Shown here piece by piece: positions 1-16,100 of a DNA stretch of 64,000 bases. The stretch covers positions 1 through 64,000 of the forward strand of contig NZ_PNOR01000019.1 of the NCBI RefSeq assembly GCF_002869765.1. Direction: 5' to 3'. The translations under genes were made by a program, and so were the position numbers. Below the pieces are notes generated by a model. That model searched no databases, was not told the DNA's origin, and saw only the letters and a list, made by a program, of their open reading frames with translations. Every line of letters starts with the position of its first letter. Position 1 is the stretch's first letter. The DNA is from Deinococcus planocerae (GTDB taxonomy: Bacteria; Deinococcota; Deinococci; Deinococcales; Deinococcaceae).

Positions 1-227
1 GCTCTGGCACTGATGACGGTCATGCCAGACGTTCATTTGAACCGCCTGCTCCTGACGTTCAGCAGAAACTCGGAATTTCTCCGCCAGCACGGCTATTCAC
101 TGCGCTATGCGAGGTGCAACTCCTGAGATCAGGGGAGCTATACGTCGTTATCAACGATGTTGATGAGGCGCGTTGGGATAACGCAGGACTCTTCTTTCTC
201 AGACTGACTCGCCATCAATGGCTTTGA
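1..227 (+). CDS. C-terminal end of an unknown protein (cut by window edge)
   Basis: Reading in the frame that starts at base 3 there is an open stretch of 74 codons ending in TGA at 225-227. The end reads like a real folded protein (segment ELYVVINDVDEARWDNAG followed by LFFLRLTRHQWL). No start is visible, so the gene begins before the window. I do not recognise the family. Base composition is clearly less GC-rich than the rest of the window, which may mean transferred or relaxed DNA. It could also be a chance open frame, but the mix of hydrophobic and acidic residues argues for coding. Confidence 0.4.
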   Translation, partial: SGTDDGHARRSFEPPAPDVQQKLGISPPARLFTALCEVQLLRSGELYVVINDVDEARWDNAGLFFLRLTRHQWL

Positions 228-440
228 TCAGGAAGCAACACGTCTCGCCGATACTCATGGAATGCAATCTCACCGTGCGGCGGGTCGCTGCGTTCCGGGA
301 GGAGCGACACGACCAGCGCGAAATCGTACGCTTGGCCCTTCGCTCTGCGTGAAGTCGTGGCCGTCTTCCTCGGCGAGGCTCCCGTACAGCTCCTGGGAGG
401 GCCGGATGGGCCGCCCGCCGGGCAGACGCGTGGAAACGTC
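215..440 (-). pseudogene. Possible frame-broken gene remnant
   Basis: On the minus strand, the frame ending at the TGA at 215-217 carries a protein-like end (AYDFALVVSLLPERSD then PPHGEIAFHEYRRDVLLPDQ). Just upstream, a different minus frame reads SQELYGSLAEEDGHDF, which also looks protein-like. The two would join only if a frameshift lies around 340-365. I see no start codon or ribosome site. This may be debris of a small gene or pure chance. The upstream continuation overlaps no real gene until 506. Confidence 0.15.
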
Positions 441-493
441 CGGGTGGCCCGGATGCCCGGGAACCTTGTAAGAATCCTGTGAGGAAGCGCCGC

Positions 494-499
494 TATTCT
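494..499 (+). promoter_or_regulatory. -10 box of a leaderless promoter
   Basis: TATTCT lies exactly six bases before the ATG at 506. A transcript starting there would begin at or beside the start codon. No clear -35 box is placed 17 bases upstream. The same geometry appears before several other genes in the window. Confidence 0.5.
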
Positions 500-505
500 A
501 AAAAA

Positions 506-2890
506 ATGAAGGGCTTTCCCGGCACCTTCCGCTCTCCCAGGGAGCACTCCCGAAGGGTCGCACGGTTTTCGCTGCGGCTCAAGGTGCTGCTGGCGCTGGC
601 GCTGGCGGGACTGTGCCTGATGGGGACGCTGGGGGCGCTGCTGCCCACGCTGGTGGTCACGCGTTTCAACCGTCAGGAGGAGCGGCGCATGCACGCCGAC
701 ACCCTGCGGGTCGCTGAGGCGCTGGGCACCGAGCTGGAGACCCTGAGCACCTACGTCCTGAACTGGTCGGCGTGGGACGACACCTACGCGTACGTGGGGC
801 GCCCGACCCGCGCCTTCGAGGCCTCCAACCTCATTCCGGGGAGCTTCGAGGCCGGGCGGCTCAACCTGATCCTGTTCCTCAACCGGCGCGGCGACCTCGT
901 GACCGCGCGGGCCTACGACCTCGTGGGGCACCGGCTGGTGCCCGCCGGGGGACTCGGGCAGGAGGTGTTGCGGCGGGCCGGGAGCTTCCTGCGCCCCCGG
1001 GGGGAGGCGGACACCCGCCAGGGCATTGTGACGCTGCCTTCCGGGTCGTGGCTGCTTGCCGCGCGGCCCATCCTGACGAGCACGGGACAGGGGCCGTCGG
1101 CGGGCACGCTGGTGATGGGGCGGCGGCTGACCCCCACGCTGCTGCGCGACCTCAAGCGCGACGCCGGGCTGAGCCTGAGCCTCACGCCCGCGCCCGCCTC
1201 CCTCGCCGAGCGGGTGGCGCGGGCGCCGGGGGGCGTGCTCGTGCAGGCGCGCGACGAGCGGCGGCTGGAGGGCTTCACCGTCGTCCGGGACCTCGCCGGG
1301 CGCCCCTCCCTGGCGCTCGTGGTGGGGGCCGCGCGCGAGGACCACGCCAACGGGCTCGTCACCGCCCGCACGATCATGGTGGCGGTGTTCGCGGTCGTCT
1401 TGCTCTTCACGGTGCTCACGATGCAGCTTGTGGAACGGCTCGTCCTGAGGCGGCTGGGCCACTACCGGCAACAGGTCCGGACGATCATGCACCAGGGGCT
1501 GCCGCAGACCCGCTTCCCGGTTCGGGGCCGCGACGAGCTCAGCGACCTGGGGCAGGCGCTCAACGCCCTGCTCGACCAAACCGAGCACAGTCGGCGGCGG
1601 CTGGAACATCAGGCGACCCACGACGAGCTGACGGGCCTGCCCAACCGGCTGGCCTTCAAGCGGACGCTGGCGGCCCTGATCGGGGACGGACGGCCCTTCG
1701 CGGTGGTGTTGATCGACCTCGACAACTTCAAGGGGATCAACGACACCCTGGGCCACGAGGTCGGGGACGAGGTGCTGCGGGGGGCTGCCGCGCGGCTGAC
1801 CGGGGCGCTACCCGCGGGGGCCTTGCTCGCGCGGCTGGGCGGCGACGAGTTCGCGGTGCTGCTCCCGGAGGTGGACGCCGAGGACGCCGGCGTCCGGACC
1901 CGCGCCCTGCTGGACACCCTGGCGCCTCCCCTCCCCACGAGCGCGGTGGAGTTGCGGGTGCAGGCGAGCGCGGGGATCAGCCTCTGGCCCGACGACGACG
2001 TGCACGAGTCGGCCCTGCTCAAGTACGCCGACCTCGCCATGTACGGGGCCAAGGCCGTCGGGAGCGGCGTACAGCGGTACCACGCCGGACTCTCACAGGA
2101 CGCGCAGCGCCGCAGCGAACTCGAGCGCAGCCTTCAGGACGTCCTCGGGCGGGGCGAGCTGTGGCTGGCCTATCAACCGGTGGTCGAACTCGCCACGGGG
2201 CGGGCGGTGAGCTGCGAGGCGCTGCTGAGGTGGCAGAGCCCGGTGCACGGGGCCGTGTCGCCCGCCCAGTTCATCCCCATCGCCGAGGAGCGCGGGCTGA
2301 TCCACGAGATCGGCGGGTGGGTACTGCGCGAGGCCTGCACGCTCGCGGCCCGCTGGCAGCAGGGGGGTCAGCCTCTCAGGGTCGCGGTGAACGTCAGCGC
2401 CGTGCAACTGCGCCACCCCGGCTTCGCGCGGGACGTGGCGGCCACCCTCTGCGCCACCGGGCTTTCGCCCACGCAACTCGAACTCGAGGTCACCGAAACC
2501 GCCGTCATGGCCGACCTCGCCGGGGCCACCCGGCAGCTCTCGCAGGTGCGGGCGCTGGGGGTGTCGGTGGCGCTGGACGACTTCGGGACCGGATACGCGA
2601 GCCTCGAACTCGTGCGGGAGTTGCCCCTCGACAAGCTCAAGCTCGACCGTTCCTTCGTGACGGGCGCCGAGCGCGACACCCGGCGGCAGGTCATCGTCGC
2701 CTCGATCATCCACATGGCGGGCGACCTCGGCCTCACGGTCGTCGCCGAGGGTCTGGAGACGCCGGGGCAGCGTGACATGCTCGTCGCGCTGGGCTGCCCG
2801 CTCGCCCAGGGCTACCTCTACGCCCGCCCCCTGGGTGAGGGGGACCTGCGCCGGTACCTCAGCGAGGAGACCCTGCGGGTGGGCGCCTAG
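506..2890 (+). CDS. CHASE4-HAMP-GGDEF-EAL cyclic-di-GMP protein
   Basis: Membrane-bound enzyme that should make and/or break cyclic-di-GMP. From the N end it has a transmembrane helix, an extracytoplasmic sensor with the CHASE4 signature (NWSAWDDTYAYV), a second helix, a HAMP linker, a GGDEF domain with intact RLGGDEF (about residue 445) and an EAL domain with CEALLRW (about residue 571) and DDFGTG. The RxxD inhibitory site expected just before GGDEF is absent, so product inhibition is probably lost. I chose ATG 506 because of the leaderless -10 box. A GTG at 479, in frame, is the alternative and has no ribosome site either. Whether cyclase or phosphodiesterase activity dominates cannot be read from sequence. 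Confidence 0.9.
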   Translation: MKGFPGTFRSPREHSRRVARFSLRLKVLLALALAGLCLMGTLGALLPTLVVTRFNRQEERRMHADTLRVAEALGTELETLSTYVLNWSAWDDTYAYVGRPTRAFEASNLIPGSFEAGRLNLILFLNRRGDLVTARAYDLVGHRLVPAGGLGQEVLRRAGSFLRPRGEADTRQGIVTLPSGSWLLAARPILTSTGQGPSAGTLVMGRRLTPTLLRDLKRDAGLSLSLTPAPASLAERVARAPGGVLVQARDERRLEGFTVVRDLAGRPSLALVVGAAREDHANGLVTARTIMVAVFAVVLLFTVLTMQLVERLVLRRLGHYRQQVRTIMHQGLPQTRFPVRGRDELSDLGQALNALLDQTEHSRRRLEHQATHDELTGLPNRLAFKRTLAALIGDGRPFAVVLIDLDNFKGINDTLGHEVGDEVLRGAAARLTGALPAGALLARLGGDEFAVLLPEVDAEDAGVRTRALLDTLAPPLPTSAVELRVQASAGISLWPDDDVHESALLKYADLAMYGAKAVGSGVQRYHAGLSQDAQRRSELERSLQDVLGRGELWLAYQPVVELATGRAVSCEALLRWQSPVHGAVSPAQFIPIAEERGLIHEIGGWVLREACTLAARWQQGGQPLRVAVNVSAVQLRHPGFARDVAATLCATGLSPTQLELEVTETAVMADLAGATRQLSQVRALGVSVALDDFGTGYASLELVRELPLDKLKLDRSFVTGAERDTRRQVIVASIIHMAGDLGLTVVAEGLETPGQRDMLVALGCPLAQGYLYARPLGEGDLRRYLSEETLRVGA

Positions 2891-3128
2891 CGTTCGTGGG
2901 ACACCGCACGGAGGTCAGGCCCAACGCTCCAGGCCGCCCGAGGCGACGGGACCGGGCCTCCTGAACGGCCCGACTGCGAGTCCAAGGAACTGTCCTGGAA
3001 CGCGGCGCGGGGCCTGGCCGTGGGATTCTTGCGCCCGCGTCCCCGTCCGGGCGAGGCGTGTCGTTCCGTGACCGGGAAATTCTCAACGGCACGGCCTCCG
3101 GGAAAGCCGTATCCTCTGGCCCGTCCCG

Positions 3129-4052
3129 ATGGAACATCCCCTGCGTCTCCTCCCCTCCGCCACGCTCGGCGCCCTGGCACCCGGCATCCTCGCCGTGGCG
3201 CTGTGGAGCAGCTCGACCGTGGTGGAGAAGGTGCTGCTGGGCCGGATGCCGCCGGTCACCCTGCTTGCGTGGCAGCTCGGGGTGAGCGTGGCCCTGCTGT
3301 GGGGCGCCCTGCTGCTGAGGGGTGGGCGGGTGCCGCGCGGCGCGTGGGCGCGGCTGGGCTGGCCGGGCCTGCTGCAACCGGGGGTCGCCAACCTGTTGCT
3401 GCTCCTCGGCCTCGTCCTGACGAGCGCGAACACCTTCTCCTTGCTCAACTCGTGCGAGACGGTGTTCGGGCTGCTCTTCGCGCGGGCGCTGCTCGGTGAG
3501 CGGGTGGGCCGGGTCACGGCGGTGCTCGCCGGGCTCGCCACCCTGGGCGTGATGCTCGTGGCGCTGGGCGCCCCGCAGGAGGGAGGGGCGAACACCTGGG
3601 CCGGAGTGGGGCTGGTGCTGGGCGGCACGGTGTTCGCCGCGCTGTACGGGGTCGTGAGCCGCCCCGCCGCCGCCGCGCCGGAAACGCCCCCGCTGCTTCT
3701 CACGGCGCTGCATCAGACGCTCGGGCTCGCGGTCGTGCTCGCCGTCTGGGGGCTGGCGCTGACTCGTGGGGAGGGGGCGGCCCTGGGGAAGATCAGCCCC
3801 GCCACCTGGGCGTGGGCGGGGCTGGCGGGGGTCTTCCAGTACGCGGTGCCGTTCTGGCTCTTCCTGACCGCGCTGCGGCGCCTGAGCGCGAGCACCGTGT
3901 CGCTGCTCTTCACGCTGGGGCCGGTCTTCGTGATCGTCTTCGCCTTCGTGGTGCTCGGCGAGTGGCTCTCCCCCCTCCAGTGGTGGGGGGCCGCCCTCAC
4001 CCTGACGTCCCTGGCCCTTATCGCGGCGTGGACGGGCCGGGAGAGCGCCTGA
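3129..4052 (+). CDS. EamA/DMT-family transporter
   Basis: 307-residue integral membrane protein of the drug/metabolite transporter superfamily. About ten hydrophobic helices fall into two related halves of five, the hallmark of the EamA fold. Conserved pieces include SSTVVEKVLLG in the first helix and the NSCETVFGLLFA and RRLSASTVSLLFTLGPV segments ending each half. Members export or import amino acids, nucleotides or other small metabolites; the substrate cannot be inferred. A weak -10 box (TATCCT, 3110-3115) precedes the ATG by 13 bases and there is no strong ribosome site. It ends 24 bases before a convergent small gene. Confidence 0.88.
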   Translation: MEHPLRLLPSATLGALAPGILAVALWSSSTVVEKVLLGRMPPVTLLAWQLGVSVALLWGALLLRGGRVPRGAWARLGWPGLLQPGVANLLLLLGLVLTSANTFSLLNSCETVFGLLFARALLGERVGRVTAVLAGLATLGVMLVALGAPQEGGANTWAGVGLVLGGTVFAALYGVVSRPAAAAPETPPLLLTALHQTLGLAVVLAVWGLALTRGEGAALGKISPATWAWAGLAGVFQYAVPFWLFLTALRRLSASTVSLLFTLGPVFVIVFAFVVLGEWLSPLQWWGAALTLTSLALIAAWTGRESA

Positions 4053-4076
4053 CGCCCCAGGGCGATGGGGGGCGGC

Positions 4077-4409
4077 TCAGGCGGGCGGCGCGGCCTGAAT
4101 GGAGGGCCCGCCGTCGGAACGGTCCGGGTGGGGCAGTTCGAGAGCGCGCCCGGCGGGCAGGGGCAGGTGCTGCGCCCCGGTCTCCTCCAGCGCCCCGAAG
4201 CGCACATGCCGCTGGCTGATGAACCAGATCTCGTCGCGGTCGTTGGGCAGGATGAAGTAGGCCTCGGCGGTTTCCGACGGCGAGTAGATGCCCAGCACCC
4301 GGTACAGGCGGTTCCTGGAAAACCCGCTCTCCAGCGGACGGGGCATGGGCGCGCGCGGCCCACCGAACTCCTCGATGCGGACGAACATATCCTTGTTGTA
4401 GGCGAGCAT
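4077..4409 (-). CDS. Hypothetical 110-residue protein
   Basis: Small soluble protein of unknown function. It starts MLAYNKDMFVRIEEFGG and has a central block rich in conserved-looking aromatic and charged residues (YRVLGIYSPSETAEAYFILP, then NDRDEIWFISQRHVRF). The last 30 residues are Pro/Ala-rich and look unstructured. No signal peptide or membrane segment is present. Coding is supported by the composition of the first 80 residues and by a good upstream promoter that places transcription initiation about at the ATG. It could be a small stress or regulatory protein particular to this lineage; I assign no function. Confidence 0.65.
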   Translation of the reverse strand: MLAYNKDMFVRIEEFGGPRAPMPRPLESGFSRNRLYRVLGIYSPSETAEAYFILPNDRDEIWFISQRHVRFGALEETGAQHLPLPAGRALELPHPDRSDGGPSIQAAPPA

Positions 4410-4414
4410 AGGGC

Positions 4415-4444
4415 AGGATGAAAAAAGGCACCCGCCCGCGTCAA
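4415..4444 (-). promoter_or_regulatory. Promoter of the 110-residue hypothetical gene
   Basis: Read on the minus strand, TTGACG (4439-4444) and CATCCT (4415-4420) are separated by 18 bases. The -10 box lies five bases before the ATG at 4409, so the message would be leaderless or nearly so. Confidence 0.45.
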
Positions 4445-4663
4445 GGCAAAAGTTAACATTTCATCAGAAACTGGTGAGTGTCCTGAAATGGTGAATGACG
4501 AAAATGGGCGGCAGGGACGCGGACAGTCCTACAAACCCCGGTACCCATTCTCACGTGTGGCCTAAGGTTTCGCGTCCTCGCCGCGCTGGGTGAGGAGAGG
4601 CGAGGTCAGCCCTAGAGCAGGGCCGGAGCGCGGCGTCCCACGCACACCACACGGGGAACGCGC

Positions 4664-6274
4664 CTAGCCCGCCTTCGCGCCCCGGCCCAGGGCGGCGAGG
4701 ACCTCCGCCGCCGCACGCTCACCGCTCGCGCACGCACCCTCCATGAAGCCCTGGAAGGTGCCGCCGGTGTGTTCGCCCGCAAAGTGCACCCCGCCGACGG
4801 GCTCGGCCTCGGCCCCGCCGATGGTGGTCCACTGGCCCACCCGGTAGGCGGAGTAGGAACCCAGGGAGAGGGCATGGCCCGGCCAGTGGGCGCGGATGGC
4901 GGGAGAAGCGTCGCGCGCCCCCCGGATGCCCGGGAACACCCGCTCCATCTCGGCGAGCCAGGCCGACACGTGGGCCTCGGCGTCCCCCGTGCCGACCTCC
5001 ACGCCGCGGCGCCCGCCCACGAAGTTCGTCAGGGCGCCCGCGGGTCCCGCCGCGTTCGGCGTGCGGCTGCTCTCCCAGGTCGTCTGGAAGGCCCGGTCGG
5101 AGTAGGTGTAGCCGTTCGAGCCGTGGCGGGTGCGCCACACGCGCTCGGAGAAGCCCGCGATGAGCTTGGCGTTCGTGCCGTACCCGATGGTCTCGATGGA
5201 ACGCCGCTTGACCTCGGGAAGGGGCAGACGCAGCTCCACCCCGCGCAGCACGCTGAAGGGCAGCGCCAGGATGACGCGGGAGGCACGCACCTCCTGCGAG
5301 CTCCCGCCGCGGGCGAAGGTGAGGGTGTAGCGCCCGTCACTCGCCTGCGTCAGCGCCTCCAGGCGGGCGCCGAGGTCGAGGTCGGAGGCCAGCAGTTGCC
5401 CCAGCCGCCTGGGAATCGCGCCGTTGCCCTCCTCGGCGGTGTAGCGCATGTCGCTGACCCCGAAGATCTCGAAGCGCTCGGGCCGGGTGCCGATGAGGTA
5501 GATCAGGTTCAGGCTCGACTGCTCGGTCGCCTCCAGGCCGTACTCGGTGACGTAGGCCACCTCGATCAGGTCGCGCAGGAAGCGGGGCACGTCGGGGCGG
5601 TCGAGGTAGTCGCGCAGGGAGGTGCGGTCGAGGCCCGCCGCGTTGCCGGGGGTCTGGTAGCTCACGGACTCCACGTTCAGCGAGGCGAGGTCCGCCTCGA
5701 TCCGCCGCGCGAGGGGCCCGAAGGCTTCGAGCACCTGGGGGTCGGTGTATTGCCGCCCGCCGAACTCGAAGACCTCGGGCAGCAGCCTGTCCCCCGCGTC
5801 GCCCGCGAGCAGGTCGCGCAGCCCCACCCCGAGTTCGCCCGCGAGGCGGCGGATGGACGTGTGCCCCGTGTCGATGAACTCGCCCCCGAGTTCGACGTGC
5901 CGCCCCCCGAAAACGCCGTACTGGGTGAACACGCGTCCGCCCACCCGCTGCCCCGCCTCGTACCCCCGCACGGGCACCCCGGCCCGCCGCAGCCGGTACG
6001 CCGCCGTGAGCCCCGCGAGACCCGCCCCCACGACGACCACCGGACCAGCGCCTGCGGCCTTCCCCCGCACCCCCGGCAGGGTGGGCGTCTGCGCCGAGAC
6101 GCGGGAGCCCAGCGCCAGCCCCGCCGCGCCCGCCGCCCCGGCCCGCAGCAGGGCCCGGCGCCGCGCGTCGTGGGCGAGTTCGAGCGCCTGCGCCTCCCGC
6201 CACCCCCGGGTCTGCACGAGCCGGGCCAGCGCGAAGAGGGCCCGCAACCGGGCGAGCAGAGCGGACCGGCTCAA
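4664..6274 (-). CDS. Tat-exported flavin monoamine oxidase
   Basis: 536-residue FAD-dependent amine oxidase. It should oxidise a primary or secondary amine, or an L-amino acid, to an imine with release of peroxide. The N-terminal region carries a twin-arginine type signal (RRRALLRAGAAGAAGLAL, about residues 38-55), pointing to export folded with FAD. The Rossmann site is VVVGAGLAGLTAAY (about 78-91) followed by RVGGRVFT, the usual flavin-oxidase GGRxxT motif, and the C end has the FAD-binding GGVHFAGEHTGG block. The start is TTG at 6274-6272, supported by AGGGGA seven bases upstream; a nine-codon upstream frame overlaps it. Substrate unknown. Confidence 0.85.
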   Translation of the reverse strand: MSRSALLARLRALFALARLVQTRGWREAQALELAHDARRRALLRAGAAGAAGLALGSRVSAQTPTLPGVRGKAAGAGPVVVVGAGLAGLTAAYRLRRAGVPVRGYEAGQRVGGRVFTQYGVFGGRHVELGGEFIDTGHTSIRRLAGELGVGLRDLLAGDAGDRLLPEVFEFGGRQYTDPQVLEAFGPLARRIEADLASLNVESVSYQTPGNAAGLDRTSLRDYLDRPDVPRFLRDLIEVAYVTEYGLEATEQSSLNLIYLIGTRPERFEIFGVSDMRYTAEEGNGAIPRRLGQLLASDLDLGARLEALTQASDGRYTLTFARGGSSQEVRASRVILALPFSVLRGVELRLPLPEVKRRSIETIGYGTNAKLIAGFSERVWRTRHGSNGYTYSDRAFQTTWESSRTPNAAGPAGALTNFVGGRRGVEVGTGDAEAHVSAWLAEMERVFPGIRGARDASPAIRAHWPGHALSLGSYSAYRVGQWTTIGGAEAEPVGGVHFAGEHTGGTFQGFMEGACASGERAAAEVLAALGRGAKAG

Positions 6275-6297
6275 GTTCTTCCCCTCAGGCTGTTCAT
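6271..6297 (-). CDS. Putative coupled leader peptide (8 residues) of the amine oxidase
   Basis: An ATG at 6297 preceded by a strong GGAGGA ribosome site opens an eight-residue frame (MNSLRGRT) whose TGA overlaps the TTG start of the oxidase (shared bases TTGA). The arrangement suggests translational coupling. The inner AGGGGA that serves the TTG lies within this frame. A computed annotation would normally skip it. Confidence 0.3.
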   Translation of the reverse strand: MNSLRGRT

Positions 6298-6521
6298 GAT
6301 TCCTCCATTTTATCAGCGTGGCCTCATCCCTCTTGTCCGGAAGTTCACAAGTGCCAGTGGAGATGTGGCCTGGCCCACGCGGCGGCCCATCCCTGCGCGC
6401 ACAGGGAGGCCCTGCCGTCTACACCACACATGGACAACCCCACCCGAGTATTTATGCAGTCTTCGTATGCTTTGAGGTCAAAGGACGAGGCCGCGCAAGA
6501 GGCCGAAGAGAGGAGTGCCTC

Positions 6522-11249
<4,728 letters not shown>

Positions 11250-11304
11250 GCGACCTGGGGCGGCGAGGGCCAGTCTCCCGCCGCCCCTGCATCAAGGAGC
11301 GAGG

Positions 11305-12774
<1,470 letters not shown>

Positions 12775-12790
12775 GGCTTCCAAGGGCAAA

Positions 12791-12826
12791 GGGTGCCGCT
12801 CGGGGTCGGGTGGCGCCCTCCCTTTT
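12791..12826 (+). terminator. Probable terminator of gltBD
   Basis: GGGTGCC (12791-12797) can pair with GGCGCCC (12812-12818), allowing one G-U pair, and a short T run (TTTT, 12823-12826) follows. The loop is 14 bases, so it is moderate rather than strong. Confidence 0.4.
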
Positions 12827-13184
12827 CGACCCACCTTTCCTCCGGCGAAGGGCCTCTGCTCCGGGCAGCCCTCCGGCTCCACCCGGTCGAAGATCATGGG
12901 ATGGGCGAGGGCCGTCCGGCGAGAAAGGCGTGAGTCCCCTTGACGCAATGGCCGTGGGGGGTGCTGCCGACTCGCGTCTGGCCTGGTCGCGGTCCTCCGT
13001 GACGTCGAAGGGACAAGCTGCGGCCCATCAACTCCACGGAGGAGGCTCTGATCACGGTCGCTCGCTCTGCTCGGGCCGGACAAATTGAGGGGAAGACCCT
13101 CACCTTGTCCGGCCACCGCTGTGAGGAAGCTGGCCCCGGGCCGAACATCGGGGGGCCCCCACCGGGCGGCGAGCCGCTCAACGC
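12827..13184. other. Intergenic stretch without a gene
   Basis: I see no convincing reading frame here. The stretch holds a strong hairpin at 13074-13114 and leads into the promoter of the histidine kinase. The long antisense frame crossing it has shadow-type composition (Arg/Pro/His-rich) and no ribosome site. Confidence 0.5.
13074..13114. repeat. Perfect long hairpin upstream of the sensor kinase
   Basis: GGCCGGACAA (13074-13083) is perfectly inverted at 13105-13114. Inside it, TGAGGG (13086-13091) pairs with CCCTCA (13097-13102) around a five-base loop, leaving only a 2x2 internal bulge. There is no T run, so it is more likely an mRNA structure, protein site or mobile palindrome than a simple terminator. 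Confidence 0.55.
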
Positions 13185-13190
13185 TAGAAT
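13185..13190 (+). promoter_or_regulatory. -10 box of a leaderless promoter
   Basis: TAGAAT ends six bases before the ATG at 13197, the same spacing as at 494-499. No ribosome site precedes the ATG. Confidence 0.5.
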
Positions 13191-13196
13191 CCCCGC

Positions 13197-16100
13197 ATGG
13201 ACTTTTCCCAGGGGCGCGTGGAGGACCGCCCGGCGCCCGCCTCTGCCCCCCACCCCTACGACGCGCTGCCGACCCCCGCGTGGACGTGCACCGCGCAGGG
13301 CGAGCTGACCTTCGTCAACCGCGCGTGGCAGACGGTGACGGGGCAGAGCGCAGCGCAGGTGCTGGGCACGCTCTTCACGGAGGTCCTCCATCCCGAGGAG
13401 CGGGCGGGGGCGCTGGAGCGCTGGAACGCGGCCCGGGCCCAGGGAACCCCCTTCGAGGGCGAGTACCGCCTGCGTGCCGCGGACGGCACGTTCCACCCCG
13501 TCTCCCTGCGCGCCCAGCCCGCCGGGGGGGACCCGGGGGACTCCTGGGTGGGGACGGCGAGCGAGGTGGGTGGGGACGGCTTGCTCGCCCGCCACCTGGA
13601 GGCCCGGGTGGGCGAGGTGCAAGGGGCGCGGCGGGACGCCGAACTCATCGCGGCGCTCTCGGGGGCCCTGCAACGGGCGGGGACTCCGGAGGAGGTGTCG
13701 CAGTTCGCGCTCGACCTGATCGGCCCGGCGCTGGGGGCGCAGAGCATGTTGGTGGTGCGGCTGGGCGGCGACCAGATTCGCCTCCCGACGATCTGGGGCG
13801 ACACGCCGGGGCCCATCGCCGAGTACATGACCCGCCCCGAACTCAGGCTGGACGACACCCCGCTGCTGCGGCAGGTCGCGCGGGAGGGACGCGGCGTGTA
13901 CGTGGACGACTACCGGGCGGCGCCGGGGGCGATCTCCTCCTTCCCGGCGCTCGCGGGCGGCTTCGAGCCCATCCGCACGCCGGACGGCACGCTGGAGGGC
14001 TTTCTGGTGGTGTGGCGGCCCGTGGGCCCGGCGGTGTGGCGGGCGGAGGAACGGCGGCTGCTGGAGCGGGCGGCGGACACCCTGGGGCTCGCGCTGGAGC
14101 GGGCGGCGGCGGCGCAGCGGCTGGCGGAGTCGGCGGCGGCGCTCGACGCCTTCGTGGCCTTTACGGAGGCGGTCGGCAGCGAGACGGACGTGTTCGCCCT
14201 GGCGCGGCGGGCGGGCGAGGTGCTGCGGGCGAACCTCGGGAACGTGAGCGTGGCGTACTACAAGCCGGGCGGCGGCCTGTGGCGGGCGCGGGTGTGGACC
14301 GACGACCTCTCCCCCGAGGTGGCCGCCACCATCGCGGCGGGTGTGAGCCAGGACACGCCGAGCTTCAAGCGGGCGGTGGAGGAGCACAGGCCGCTGTTCG
14401 TGTCGGGCTGGAACCCCGAGCGCGAGGAGGTGGCCCACACCGAGGCGTACGGGGCGGTCGCCTTCTACCCCTTCTTCCGGGAGGGGCAGCCGCGCAGCGT
14501 CCTCGTGGCGGGCACCCAGGACGCCCGTGCCTGGTCCGAGCGCGAGCGGGCGGTCTTCCAGGCGGTCGGGCGCGGCCTGGGCCTCGCGCTGGAGCGCTCG
14601 GACGCGGCGGCGTGGCAGGCGGTCCAAAACCGCGAACTCGAAGCCCGCACGGCGGCGCTGGAGGGCTTTGCCGACCTCACCCGCGACCTCAGCCTGCGCG
14701 CCGATCCCCACGCGCTCGTGCGGCGGGCGCAGGAGGTCGTGCTCTCGCTCCTCACGCCCGGTTACGCGCTGTACTACGAACGCGAGGGGGAGCGCTGGCG
14801 CAACCGGGTGCAGACCGGGGAGGTGGGGCACCCGGACCTCCAGGCCTTCATCGACGCGGGGCCGCCCGTGGGCGAGACGCCCAGCGTGGACGTGCCCTGG
14901 ACCACCCGGCAGCCCCTCTACCAGGACAGCTACGCCCGCGGCAGCGACACCCCGGCGGAGATGGTGCAGCACGTGAGTACGGTCGCCTCGCTGCCCGTCT
15001 TGCGGCACGGGGAGGTGGTCGGGGTTTTCATCACGGTGCTGTTCGACGCGCGGGCCTGGACCGGGACCGACCGGGTGGTGCTGGAGACGGTGGTGCGCAG
15101 CCTCGGGATCGCCCTGGAGCGCGCGCAGGAGGTCTCGGACCTCGCACGGCGCACCGGGGAGGTCGCCGAGTGGCGCGAACGCTACGAGGTCGCGGTGCAG
15201 GGCTCGGGGCACGTGCTGTACGACTGGAACGCCTCGACGGGCCAGATCGTGTACGGCGGCCCGGTCGAGGCGGTGACCGGCTACACCCCGGGGGAGCTGA
15301 GCGGCGGGCCGGCCCCCTGGACCGAGCGCCTGATCCACCCCGACGACCGCCCCGCCTTCCGCGCCGAGGTCGCGCAGGTGGTCCGGGAGGGCGGCACCCT
15401 CCACCTGGGCTTCCGGGTGATCCGCAAGGACGGCAGCGTGCGCGAGGTCGAGACCGACGGGCACTTCATGTGGGGGCCGGGGGGGGTGACCCGGCTCGTC
15501 GGATTGATCAAGGACGTGACCGAGCGCCGCGAGGCGGAGGAGCGGCTGCGCCGGTCGAACGAGGAGTTGCGCCGCTCGAACGCCGAACTCGAACAGTTCG
15601 CCTACGTCGCCTCCCACGACCTCCAGGCCCCGCTGCGCGCGGTGACGAGCTTTTCCGAGCTGATCTTGCGCCGCTACGGGGAGGGACTCGACGAGCGCGG
15701 GCGGCTCTACCTCGGGCAGATCGTGGAGAACGGCCAGCATATGAAGCGGCTGGTGGACGACCTGCTGGGCTTCTCGCGCCTGAACACCCGCCCCCGCCGC
15801 GAGGAGGTCTCGGACGCCGCCGCCATCTTCGACGCGGTGGCCGCGCGCTTCGCCGGGGAGGTCGAATCGCTCGGCGGCGAGCTGACCCGGGGCCCCCTGT
15901 CCCAGGTGCGCGCCGACGCGGGGCAGCTCGACCAACTGCTGCAAAACCTGATCTCGAACGCCCTGAAGTACCGCCGCGAGGGCGCGGCGCCCAGGGTCCA
16001 CGTCCGCGCCGAGCGTGAGGGCGCCTTCTGGCGGTTTCAGGTTGCCGACAACGGCATCGGCATCGAGGGGCAGTACTTCGAGCGCATCTTCGTGATCTTC

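Noticed and set aside
6318..6521. Longer start for gltB
   Set aside because: The 68 extra codons are not family-like and would displace the propeptide before Cys32; the ribosome site is at 6507-6514.
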